From: Planctomycetota bacterium
Lineage (GTDB): Bacteria > Planctomycetota > J058
Direction: 5' to 3'
Length of the DNA: 64,000 nucleotides
Assembly (NCBI GenBank): GCA_023954375.1
Contig: JAMLIC010000016.1
Span: 62,001-126,000 of the forward strand
Every line of letters starts with the position of its first letter. Positions within the stretch are counted from its first letter, which is position 1. The notes under the pieces are model-generated. The model was not told where the DNA came from. It saw nothing but the letters and a program-made list of their open reading frames with translations, and ran no database searches. Positions 18,776 to 27,367 of the stretch are shown one piece after another. Position numbers and translations under genes: made by a program.

Positions 18776-21189
18776 TGCGCGCCCTGCTCGTCCTCGCCCA
18801 GCTCGCGCTGCTCGGCGCGCCGCTGGCGCGCGCGGCCTCGCCGCAGCTCGACACGGTCCTGCCGCGCGGGGGGCAGCGGGGCACGACCGTCGAGGTGACG
18901 CTGCGCGGCCAGCGCCTGGCCGACGCCGAGGACCTCGTCCTCTACGGGCCCGGCCTGCGCGTGGAGGCCTTCAAGGCCGTCAACGCGCGGACGGCCCGCG
19001 CGACCCTCGCGATCGCCCCCGACTGCCCCCTCGGCGAGCACGCCCTGCGCCTGCGGACGAGGAGCGGCCTCTCGGAGCTGCGCACCTTCTGGGTGGGCGC
19101 CCTGCGGCAGGTGAACGAGGAGGAGCCCAACGACGACCCGGCGCAGGCGCAGGCGGTCGGGCTCGAGGTCACGGTCGAGGGCGCGATCGGCCCCGGCGAC
19201 CTCGACGCGTTCGCCTTCGACGGCCAGGCCGGCCAGCGGGTCACCGCCGAGGTCGAGGCCATGCGCCTGGGCGGCCCCGTGTTCGACCCCGTGCTCGTGC
19301 TGCTCGACCCCGACGGCGCCGTCCTGGCCGAGACCGACGACGCGCCGCTCCTCGGGCAGGACGCGCTGGTCTCGGTCGTCCTGCCGCGGGACGGCCGCTA
19401 CGTGGTCACCGTGCGCGAGGCGACCTGGCAGGGCAACGACCGCCACCGCTACCGGCTGCACCTGGGCACCTTCCCGCGCCCCGTCGCCGCCTTCCCGCCG
19501 GGCGGGCGCCCGGGCGAGGAGGCCCTGCTCGAGCTCCTGGGCGACCCCGCGGGCGTCACGAGCGGCCGCCTCGTCGTCCCCGCGCCGGGGCCGGACGGGG
19601 CGGCCGCGCTCTTCGTCGAGGACGCCCGGGGCGTGACCCCGAGCCCGCTCTGGCTGCGCGCGACCGACCTCCCGGTGGCGCTGGAGGTCGAGCCCAACGA
19701 CCGGCGGCGCGCGACCGAGGTCACCCTGCCGGCGGCGCTGCACGGGCGGCTCGCGGCGCCGGGCGACCAGGACTGGTTCCGCTTCGCGGCGAAGAAGGGC
19801 GAGCGCCTGCGCGTGCGCGCCTTCGCCCGGGCGCTCGGCTCGCCGCTCGACCCGGTGCTCGACCTCTACGTCGCGGGCGGCCGGCGGATCGGCGGCAACG
19901 ACGACGCCGGCGGGCGGCCCGACAGCGACTTCGCCATCGCGATCCCCGACGACGGCCGCTACGAGCTGCGCGTGCGCGACTTCCTCGAGCGCGGCGGGCC
20001 GACGCACGTCTACCGCGTCGAGGTCGCGCCGGCGACGCCGGCCCTCACGCTCGACCTCGCGACCTACGGCCGCAACTCGCAGGCGCGCAACGCCCTCGCC
20101 GTGCCCGCCGGCAACCGCATGGCGGTGCTCGTGCGCGTCGGCCGCGAGGCCGCGCCCGGGCCGACGGCGGTCGACCTCGAGGGGCTGCCGCCGGAGGTCG
20201 CGTCGGTGCACACGGCCGTGTGCGCGGGCGAGATCGCCACGGTCCCGGTGGTCGTCGAGGCGGCGGCGGGCGCGCCGCGCGGCGCCTGGCTGGCGCGCCT
20301 CGTGGGCGCGTCGACGCAGCGCCCCGAGGTCCAGGGCGAGCTCCTGCAGACGGTCCCGCTCACCTTCGGCGCGCCCAACGACGCCGTCTACTGGACGCGC
20401 CAGGTCGACCGGCTCGCCGTGGCCGTGGGCGACCCGGCGCCCTTCCGCGTCCGGCTGGTCGAGCCGCGGGCGCCGCTCGTGCGCAACGGCGCCGCCGACC
20501 TGACGGTGCTCGTCGAGCGCGACGAGGGCTTCACGGCGCCGGTGCTCGTCTCGCTCCTGCAGGACTCGCCGGGCACCGGCTCGCGCAAGGACGTGCGCGT
20601 CGACAAGGACCGCGCCGCGATCCACGTGACCGCCAACGGTCAGGCGGCGCTCGGCCGCTGGCCGCTCGTCGTCGTCGCCCGCGCCGACGTGCAGGGCGAG
20701 CTGTGGGTGTCGAGCCAGCTGGCCTCGCTCGAGGTGGCCGCGCCGGCGGTGCGCCTGACCCTCGCCCGGGCCGCCGGCGAGCAGGGCGCCGTGGTGGAGG
20801 TCGCGGCCGAGGTGCACGTCGACCGGCCCTTCGAGGGCGAGGCCACGGCGCACCTGATCGGGCTCCCGCCGCACTGCGCGGCGCCGCCGGTCACGTTCAC
20901 CGCCGAGGCGAAGGCGCTGCGCTTCCAGGTGACCGTCGGGCCGCAGGCGCGGGTCGGGCGCCACCGCAACCTGTTCTGCCGGGTCCTCGTGCCGGCCGCG
21001 GGCGAGCAGGTCGTCCACCACCAGGGCTACGGCGGGGAGCTGCGCGTCGACCCGCCCGCCCCGACGGCGGCTGCTCCGCCGCCGCCGCCCCCTGCGGAGG
21101 GGCGGCCGCTGAGCCGGCTCGAGCAGCTGCGCGCGGAGCACGCCGCGCGGAAGGCGGCGGCCGAGGCCGCCGCCGGGGAGGCCCCGTGA
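18775..21189 (+). CDS. secreted protein with PPC (pre-peptidase C-terminal) domains
   Basis: 804 aa. Signal peptide (cleavage near ARA, ~22), an IPT/TIG-like start (TVLPRGGQRGTTVEVTLRG), then at least two PPC-type domains marked by NEEEPNDDPAQA (~115) and LEVEPNDRRRAT (~300), each followed by the D-x-D/W-F-x-F strand pattern. More beta-sandwich sequence follows, then a Pro-rich stretch and a charged C-terminal helix (RLEQLRAEHAARK). PPC domains occur in exported planctomycete proteins of this cluster type; no catalytic motif is seen. Starts inside the DUF1501 stop and ends overlapping the DUF1549 start, so tightly coupled. Confidence 0.9.
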   Translation: MRALLVLAQLALLGAPLARAASPQLDTVLPRGGQRGTTVEVTLRGQRLADAEDLVLYGPGLRVEAFKAVNARTARATLAIAPDCPLGEHALRLRTRSGLSELRTFWVGALRQVNEEEPNDDPAQAQAVGLEVTVEGAIGPGDLDAFAFDGQAGQRVTAEVEAMRLGGPVFDPVLVLLDPDGAVLAETDDAPLLGQDALVSVVLPRDGRYVVTVREATWQGNDRHRYRLHLGTFPRPVAAFPPGGRPGEEALLELLGDPAGVTSGRLVVPAPGPDGAAALFVEDARGVTPSPLWLRATDLPVALEVEPNDRRRATEVTLPAALHGRLAAPGDQDWFRFAAKKGERLRVRAFARALGSPLDPVLDLYVAGGRRIGGNDDAGGRPDSDFAIAIPDDGRYELRVRDFLERGGPTHVYRVEVAPATPALTLDLATYGRNSQARNALAVPAGNRMAVLVRVGREAAPGPTAVDLEGLPPEVASVHTAVCAGEIATVPVVVEAAAGAPRGAWLARLVGASTQRPEVQGELLQTVPLTFGAPNDAVYWTRQVDRLAVAVGDPAPFRVRLVEPRAPLVRNGAADLTVLVERDEGFTAPVLVSLLQDSPGTGSRKDVRVDKDRAAIHVTANGQAALGRWPLVVVARADVQGELWVSSQLASLEVAAPAVRLTLARAAGEQGAVVEVAAEVHVDRPFEGEATAHLIGLPPHCAAPPVTFTAEAKALRFQVTVGPQARVGRHRNLFCRVLVPAAGEQVVHHQGYGGELRVDPPAPTAAAPPPPPPAEGRPLSRLEQLRAEHAARKAAAEAAAGEAP

Positions 21190-23666
21190 GGCTGCCGCTC
21201 CTCGTGTCCCTGCTCGCAGGCCTGGCCGCGGCCGGCCCCGTCCGGGCCGACCCCGACGACGGCGCGCTCCCGGCGTCGCCGGCGCCGGTGACCAGCGCGA
21301 CGGGGCTCGCGGTCTACCCCGACGTCCTGCGCCTCGACGACCGGGCCGACCGCGTGGGCCTGGTCATCCAGGCGACGCTCGCCGACGGCACCACGCGCGA
21401 CGTCACGGCCGAGGCGGCCTTGAGCGTCGCCGACGCCGCGGTCGCCGCGGTCGAGTCGGGGGCGGTGCTCGCCCCCGTCGCCGACGGCGAGACGACGCTC
21501 GTCGTCAGCCACGCCGGCCAGCGGCGCGAGGTGCCGGTCGTCGTCCGCGGGGCGGCGCGCCCGCGTCGGCCGAGCTTCGGCAACGACGTCCTGCCGGTGC
21601 TCACGCGCGCCGGCTGCAACGCCGGGGCGTGCCACGGCGCCTCGCGCGGCAAGGACGGCTTCGCGCTGTCGCTCTTCGGCTACGACCCGGCGGGCGACCA
21701 CCACCGGATCACGCGCGAGGAGGTCGGGCGGCGGATCAACCTCGCCCTCCCCGAGGAGAGCCTCCTCCTGCAGAAGGCCACCGGCGCCGTGCGCCACACG
21801 GGCGGCGGGCTGATCGAGCCCGGCGGCCACCTCCACCGCACCCTCGTCGCCTGGCTCCAGGCCGGCGCCCTCCCCGACCCGGCCGACCTCCCGGCGCTCA
21901 CGGGGCTCGAGCTGCGGCCCGCGCAGACGGTCCTCCTCGTCCCGGCCGAGGGCGCGCCGCCGCCGTCCCAGCGCCTCTCGGCGCGCGCCCTCTACGGCGA
22001 CGGCGCGGACCGCGACGTCACCGGCCTCACGGCGCTCGGCAGCTCCGACGCGTCGGTCGCGCGGGTCGACGCGGACGGTGTGGTCGTCGCCGCCGGCCGC
22101 CCGGGCGAGGCCTGGATCACGGCGCGCTTCGGCGACAAGGTCGTGGCCGCGCAGGTGCTCGTCGTGCCCGACGACGCCGGGTTCACGCTCGACGAGGCCG
22201 ACGACCACGAGGTCGACCGCCTCGTCCACGAGAAGCTGCGCCGCCTGCGCCTGCCGCCGGCGCCCCCGTGTGACGACGCGACCTTCCTGCGCCGCGTGAC
22301 GCTCGACCTGGCCGGCCGGCTGCCGACCCCGGCGGAGGTCGAGGCCTTCCTGGCCGACGGCGACGCCGGGAAGCGCGCCGCCCTGGTCGACCGGCTCCTC
22401 GCCGACCCGGCCTTCGTGCGCCTGTGGACGCTCCTCTGGGCCGAGAAGCTGCTCGTGCGCTCGGACAACCGCGTGAGCCCCAAGGCCGCGCTCGGCTACG
22501 CGCGCTGGCTGCAGGAGCGGATCGCCGCCGGCGTGCCGCTCGACGCGCTCGTGCGCGAGCTGCTCACGGCGTCCGGCGGCACGCTCGACACGCCGCCCAC
22601 GAACTACTTCCACGCCGAGGAGGACACCAAGCAGCTGGCCGAGAACACGGCGCAGGCCTTCCTCGGGATCCGCCTCCAGTGCGCGCAGTGCCACAACCAC
22701 CCGTTCGACCGCTGGACGCAGGACGACTACTACGGCTTCGCCGCGTTCTTCGCCCAGGTCGGCCGCAAGCCCGGCGGCGACCCCCGCGAGCGCCTGGTCT
22801 TCAACCGCGGCGGCGGCGAGCTGAACCACCCGGTCACCGGCAAGCCGGCCGCGCCCCGCTTCCTCGGCGGCGACGCGCCCGACACCCGCGGCAAGGACCG
22901 GCGGCAGGTGCTGGCCGACTGGATCACGGCGGCGGACAACCCCTGGTTCGCGCGCAACGCCGCCAACATGGTGTGGGCGCACCTGTTCGGCCAGGGGCTC
23001 GTCGACGAGCCCGACGACGTGCGCGTGTCGAACCCGCCCTCGAACCCGGCGCTCCTCGACGCCCTCGCCGGGCGCCTGCGGGCGTCGGGCTACGACGTCA
23101 AGGACCTCGTGCGGCACGTCGTCACGTCGCGCGCCTACCAGCGGGCCACGCTGGGCGGGCACGACGACGACCCCGGCGCCGAGCGCAACCTCGCGCGCGC
23201 GCACGTACGGCGGCTGCGCGCCGAGGTGCTCCTCGACGCGATCGCGCAGGCGACCGACGTCCCGCACGAGCTGCGCGGGCTGCCGAAGGGCGCGCCCGCC
23301 GTGCAGATCCCCGACGGCGCGACGACCACCGAGTTCCTGACGACCTTCGGGCGGAGCAAGCGGGAGAGCGTGTGCGCCTGCGAGGTGCGCACGAGCCCGA
23401 ACCTGGGGCAGGCGCTCCACCTGCTCAACGGCGACACGGTCAACGGGAAGATCCGGCAGGGCAAGGTCGTCCCGCGGCTCCTGACCGAGCTGAAGGAGCC
23501 GGCGCAGGTCGTGCGCGCGCTCTACCTGCGCACGCTCTCGCGCCCGCCGACCGACGCCGAGGTCGAGGCGGCGCTCGCGCTGCTGCCGGCGGGCGCCCCG
23601 ACGCCGGGGCTCGAGGACCTGTTCTGGGCGCTCCTGAACTCGCGAGAGTTCCTGTTCAACCATTGA
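21186..23666 (+). CDS. DUF1549/DUF1553 protein with Big-type and heme-like CxxCH motifs
   Basis: 826 aa, exported (signal peptide to ~20). Order: Ig-like Big_2 domain (~30-125), a segment with AGCNAGACHG, a second Big-like domain, DUF1549 (~340-545, containing LQCAQCHNHPFD, a CxxCH heme c site) and DUF1553 (~580-810, containing ADWITAADNPWFARN and the terminal NSREFLFNH). These modules form the standard planctomycete set with DUF1501, thought to make periplasmic heme-containing complexes; the substrate is unknown. The GTG at 21186 lies in the upstream stop (GTGA overlap). Confidence 0.92.
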   Translation: MRLPLLVSLLAGLAAAGPVRADPDDGALPASPAPVTSATGLAVYPDVLRLDDRADRVGLVIQATLADGTTRDVTAEAALSVADAAVAAVESGAVLAPVADGETTLVVSHAGQRREVPVVVRGAARPRRPSFGNDVLPVLTRAGCNAGACHGASRGKDGFALSLFGYDPAGDHHRITREEVGRRINLALPEESLLLQKATGAVRHTGGGLIEPGGHLHRTLVAWLQAGALPDPADLPALTGLELRPAQTVLLVPAEGAPPPSQRLSARALYGDGADRDVTGLTALGSSDASVARVDADGVVVAAGRPGEAWITARFGDKVVAAQVLVVPDDAGFTLDEADDHEVDRLVHEKLRRLRLPPAPPCDDATFLRRVTLDLAGRLPTPAEVEAFLADGDAGKRAALVDRLLADPAFVRLWTLLWAEKLLVRSDNRVSPKAALGYARWLQERIAAGVPLDALVRELLTASGGTLDTPPTNYFHAEEDTKQLAENTAQAFLGIRLQCAQCHNHPFDRWTQDDYYGFAAFFAQVGRKPGGDPRERLVFNRGGGELNHPVTGKPAAPRFLGGDAPDTRGKDRRQVLADWITAADNPWFARNAANMVWAHLFGQGLVDEPDDVRVSNPPSNPALLDALAGRLRASGYDVKDLVRHVVTSRAYQRATLGGHDDDPGAERNLARAHVRRLRAEVLLDAIAQATDVPHELRGLPKGAPAVQIPDGATTTEFLTTFGRSKRESVCACEVRTSPNLGQALHLLNGDTVNGKIRQGKVVPRLLTELKEPAQVVRALYLRTLSRPPTDAEVEAALALLPAGAPTPGLEDLFWALLNSREFLFNH

Positions 23667-23674
23667 GGGGTCCC

Positions 23675-26284
23675 ATGGAACCGGCTCACCACGGAGGACA
23701 CGGAGGACACGGAGGGAGCCCGGGACCCGGGGCTCCGTCGGAGCGCCTCCAGGCCTCCGTGTCCTCCGTGCCCTCCGTGGTCGACCCTGCGGGCCGCTTG
23801 GGAGCGCCGCTCGTCGCGGCCCTGGCGCTCCTCCTCGCCGCCCCCGCGCGCGCCGACGAGCCCAAGGTCACGTGGGCCGACCACGTGGCGCCGATCATGG
23901 AGCAGGCCTGCACCTACTGCCACGACGCCGGCTCGCCCAGCGGCGGCCTCGACCTGACGAGCTACGCGGCGGCGATGTCCGGCGGCGGCTCGGGCGCCGT
24001 GATCTCGCCGGGCGACCCGGGCGCGAGCCGCCTGCTGCGGCTGGTCACGGGCGCCGAGTCGCCGTTCATGCCCGACGACGGGTCGGAGCTCTCGAAGGAC
24101 GACATCGACACGCTGCGCCGCTGGATCGCCCAGGGGGCGCTCGAGACGTCGTCGAGCCCGGCCCCGGCGCGCAGGAAGGCGCCGGCGGCGATGGCGGCCG
24201 AGGTCCAGCCGCTCGGCGACGCGGTCCTGCCGGCGCCCCTGCCGCTCGGCGCGCGCACGGACGCCGCCCGGCCGGCGTCGGTCCTGGCCATGGCCGCCAG
24301 CCCGACCGCGCCGCTCCTGGCCGTGGCCGGGCACCGCGAGGTCCTCCTCTACGACGGCGTCGGGCACGACCTCCTGGGCGTCCTCCCCTTCCCGGCGGGC
24401 GGGGTCCACGCGCTGCGCTTCACGCCCGACGGGCGCCTCCTCCTGGCGGCCGGCGGCGAGGGGGCGGCGCGCGGCAGCGCCGTCGTGTTCGAGGTCGCGA
24501 CCGGGCTCGCGCGCGCGCGCATCGACGACGGGCGCGACGCGTTCCTGACGGCCGACCTGCGCGAGGACCACGCCCTCCTGGCCGTCGGCGGGCCCACGCG
24601 CGTGGTCGACGTCTACCGCCTGGCCACGGGCGAGCGGGCCTACCGCCTCGAGGGCCACACGAACTGGGTCACGGCCGTGGCCTTCAGCCCCGACGGCGCG
24701 CTCCTGGCCACGGGCGACCGGGCCGGCGGGGTCACGCTCTGGGAGGCCGAGACCGGCCGCGAGTACCTGGACCTCGAGGCGCACGGCGCGGCGGTCACGG
24801 CGATCGCCTGGCGGCGCGACGGCGACCTCCTGTGCACGGCGACCGGCGCCGGGCAGCTGCGCCTGTTCCAGGCCGCGGACGGCAAGAAGGTCAAGGAGTG
24901 GGCGGCGCATCCGGGCGGCGCGCAGGACGTGGCGTTCGCCCCCGACGGGCGGCTGGTCTCGACCGGGCGCGACGGGGCGGTGGCCCTGTGGAAGCCCGAC
25001 GGCGCGGCCGAGCGCCGCGTGGGGGCCCTGCCCGAGCTCGGCCTCGCCGTGGCCGTCGCGGCGGACGCGGGGCGCGCCTTCGCCGGGGACCTGGCGGGCG
25101 GCGTGCACGCCTGGGGGCTGGCCGACGCGGCCGGCGTGGCGTCTGGCTCGTGGGCCGCGCGCGCCCTGCCGCTCGCGGCGCGGCTCGACGAGGCCCGCGC
25201 CCGGCTGGCCGCCGCGCGGGCCGAGGCGGCCGCGCTGGACGAGCGCGTCGCCGCGGCGGCCGCGGCCGCGGCGGAGGCGGTCGCCGTCCGCGACGCCGCC
25301 GCGCGGGCCGCCGACGAGGCGCGCGCCCGCCGCCGAGGACCCGCCGTCGCTGACCGCCGGCCGGGGGCTGTCGGCGACCCTGGAGGCCGCCGTGGCGGCC
25401 GCCCGCGAAGACGCCGCCGCCCTCGAGGGCGATGGCGAGGCCAGGACCAGGCCGTCGCCCGCGTGGCGGACCTCGAGGCCGCCCTCGCCGGGGCGCGGCA
25501 GGACCTGGCGGCGAGCGAGAGGCCGCGCGGGTCCGTCGGGAGGCGCTCGAGGCGGCGGCCCTCGAGGCCGGCGCCGAGGCCGACCGGGCGCGCCGCCGCG
25601 GCGGAGGCGACCGCCGCGGCCGAGGCCGCCCGGGCGCGCGACGGCCGCGCGCGAGGCCGAGCCGGCGCCGCGGCCGCGGTCGCGCTGGGAGGCGGAGGTC
25701 GAGCTCGCGGCGGCCTACGACGACCTCGCGGCCGCGCGCGCGGCGCTGGCGACGGCGCGGCAGGCGGCGGAGGAGGCCGCGTCGGCGCCGGGCGGCGGCG
25801 CTGGCGGCGGTCGAGGCCGCCCGCGGCGCGGCGTCCACGGCCGATGCGGGCGTCGAGGCGCCCCGGCGGGCCGCGCGGTGAGCGAGGTGGTCACGCGGGT
25901 CGAGGCGCTCCTGGCGACCCTCCCCGGCGGTCGCCGCCGCCGCCGACCTCGTCCGCGCGCCGCGAGGCCGGCGACGAGGAGGGCGTCCGCTCGGCCGAGG
26001 AGGCGCACGCGCGCCTCGAGGAGCAGCGGGCGGCGCTCGAGGCGGGGGTCGGCGTCGCCCGGACCCAGGCGGCCGAGGCGGCCCTCGCGCGACGCCGCCC
26101 TGGCCCGGTCGGCCGAGGCCGCGGCGGCCCTCGCGGCGGCCGAGGCGAGCCGCGGAACGGCGGCGCCGGCCGCCGCGGCCGGCGACGCGCTGGCCGCGGC
26201 GAGGGCGCGCAGCCAGGAGGCCGGCTGGCCGCCGCGCGCGGGCGCGCGGCGAGCGCCCGCGCGGTCACGGCGGCCGCTCGGTGA
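23675..26284 (+). CDS. planctomycete-type cytochrome c / WD40 protein with Ala-rich coiled-coil tail (tail frame-disrupted)
   Basis: Signal peptide core LGAPLVAALALLLAAPARA, a cytochrome-c-like domain with CTYCHDAG (CxxCH) and a PFMPDDG loop, then WD40 repeats (LEGHTNWVTAVAFSPDG and several more) to about 25150, then an Ala/Glu/Arg-rich coiled coil. ATG 23675 has a GAGGGG ribosome-binding site, but codons 6-36 are made of the inverted repeat at 23689-23780; GTG 23777 or TTG 23798 would start at the signal peptide itself. From ~25330 to 26225 the coiled-coil pattern jumps among all three forward frames many times before ending in the original frame at 26284. Last gene of the DUF1501 operon. 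Confidence 0.8.
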   Translation: MEPAHHGGHGGHGGSPGPGAPSERLQASVSSVPSVVDPAGRLGAPLVAALALLLAAPARADEPKVTWADHVAPIMEQACTYCHDAGSPSGGLDLTSYAAAMSGGGSGAVISPGDPGASRLLRLVTGAESPFMPDDGSELSKDDIDTLRRWIAQGALETSSSPAPARRKAPAAMAAEVQPLGDAVLPAPLPLGARTDAARPASVLAMAASPTAPLLAVAGHREVLLYDGVGHDLLGVLPFPAGGVHALRFTPDGRLLLAAGGEGAARGSAVVFEVATGLARARIDDGRDAFLTADLREDHALLAVGGPTRVVDVYRLATGERAYRLEGHTNWVTAVAFSPDGALLATGDRAGGVTLWEAETGREYLDLEAHGAAVTAIAWRRDGDLLCTATGAGQLRLFQAADGKKVKEWAAHPGGAQDVAFAPDGRLVSTGRDGAVALWKPDGAAERRVGALPELGLAVAVAADAGRAFAGDLAGGVHAWGLADAAGVASGSWAARALPLAARLDEARARLAAARAEAAALDERVAAAAAAAAEAVAVRDAAARAADEARARRRGPAVADRRPGAVGDPGGRRGGRPRRRRRPRGRWRGQDQAVARVADLEAALAGARQDLAASERPRGSVGRRSRRRPSRPAPRPTGRAAAAEATAAAEAARARDGRARGRAGAAAAVALGGGGRARGGLRRPRGRARGAGDGAAGGGGGRVGAGRRRWRRSRPPAARRPRPMRASRRPGGPRGERGGHAGRGAPGDPPRRSPPPPTSSARREAGDEEGVRSAEEAHARLEEQRAALEAGVGVARTQAAEAALARRRPGPVGRGRGGPRGGRGEPRNGGAGRRGRRRAGRGEGAQPGGRLAAARGRAASARAVTAAAR
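23689..23780. repeat. CACGGAGG-type inverted repeat (27-bp arms)
   Basis: Left arm 23689-23715 is three CACGGAGG-type units; right arm 23754-23780 is its reverse complement with one mismatch; the loop is 38 bp. It is a self-contained dispersed-repeat-like hairpin at the 5' end of the cytochrome/WD40 gene and can be read through in frame. It resembles REP-type elements found in many bacterial genomes, which is inference from form only. Confidence 0.85.
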
Positions 26285-26305
26285 TGGCTCGAGCGGTGAG
26301 CGCGG

Positions 26306-27298
26306 TCAGCGCGTCAGGATCAGCCCCGCCAGGTTGAAGTAGAAGAGCAGCGTGACGATGTCCGCCGTGGCCAGCACGATCGGCCCGGCTGCGATGCGCG
26401 GATCTCCGCGCAGGGCGCGCACCGCCGTGGGCAGGAGGACGCCCAGGAGGCACGCCGTCACCATCGACAGGAAGATGCTGCCGCCCACGGCCAGGGCCAC
26501 GAGCGCGTTGCCCTTCCACACCTGCACGAGGAGGCCGACGGTCGCCCCGCAGCCGGCCCCGAGCAGGAGCGCCGCGAGGAACTCCTGCCCGAGGTTGCGG
26601 ACGAGCCCGGCCCAGCTCACCTTGTCGCCGTGGAGCGCGTGGACGGTGAGCGTCATGGACTGCATGGAGACGCTCTCGGCGAGCGCCAGGACGACGGGCA
26701 CGAACAGGGCGAGGACCACCTGCGCCGCCAGGAGCGGCTCGTAGAGCCCGCTGATGATGGCCGCGGCCATCCCGCCGGCGACGTTGCACAGGAGCCAGGG
26801 GAAGCGGTCCTTGAAGCTGGCCACGGGCGAGGCCTTGGCCCGGGAAAGGTGCACACCGACGAGCTGGAACACGTCGTCGAGCGACTGCTTCTCGGCGACG
26901 TCGAACACCTCGTCCGTGAACAGGCCGACGTCGACCGCGCCGACGAGCTTCTTCGCCTCGTCGACGACCGGGAAGGCGAGGAACTTGTGCAGGACGAAGA
27001 ACTCGCAGGCGACCGCGACGGTGGCCGCCGCCGGGATCGCCACGACGCGCTTGACCATGATGTCGGCGATCCGCACGTCGAGCGCGCCCATGAGCAGGCG
27101 CCGCGTCGGCACGACGCCCACGAGGGTCTCGTCGGCGTCGACCACGTAGAAGTAGACGATCGCCTCGGGCAGCTGCTGCGCGCGCAGCTCGGTCAGCGCC
27201 TCGCCCACCGTCCGCTCGGCCCGCAGCGTGGTCACGCTGCGGCTCATGTGCTTCGTGATGGGGTCCTCGAGGTGCTCCTGGCCGATCTTGCGCTTCAC
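26306..27298 (-). CDS. CBS-domain MgtE-like divalent cation transporter lacking the N domain
   Basis: 330 aa. Two CBS repeats (~12-75 and ~78-135; ITKHMSRSVTTL and IADIMVKRVVAI) precede an MgtE membrane domain with about five helices (~180-330; PWLLCNVAGG, ESVSMQSMTLTV, LYEPLL). MgtE transports Mg2+ across the inner membrane, and the CBS pair senses Mg2+ or nucleotide. Canonical MgtE (~450 aa) has an extra helical N domain, absent here; no upstream frame supplies it. The GTG at 27298 has a GGGGAGGGG ribosome-binding site; the ORF extension to 27346 is therefore not used. Converges with the WD40 gene. Confidence 0.88.
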   Translation of the reverse strand: MKRKIGQEHLEDPITKHMSRSVTTLRAERTVGEALTELRAQQLPEAIVYFYVVDADETLVGVVPTRRLLMGALDVRIADIMVKRVVAIPAAATVAVACEFFVLHKFLAFPVVDEAKKLVGAVDVGLFTDEVFDVAEKQSLDDVFQLVGVHLSRAKASPVASFKDRFPWLLCNVAGGMAAAIISGLYEPLLAAQVVLALFVPVVLALAESVSMQSMTLTVHALHGDKVSWAGLVRNLGQEFLAALLLGAGCGATVGLLVQVWKGNALVALAVGGSIFLSMVTACLLGVLLPTAVRALRGDPRIAAGPIVLATADIVTLLFYFNLAGLILTR

Positions 27299-27367
27299 GG
27301 CCCCTCCCCGGGCGAGGCGCCATGAAGCCACGGCGGGCGGCGGCATGCAACCCGCACGCGGATCACG

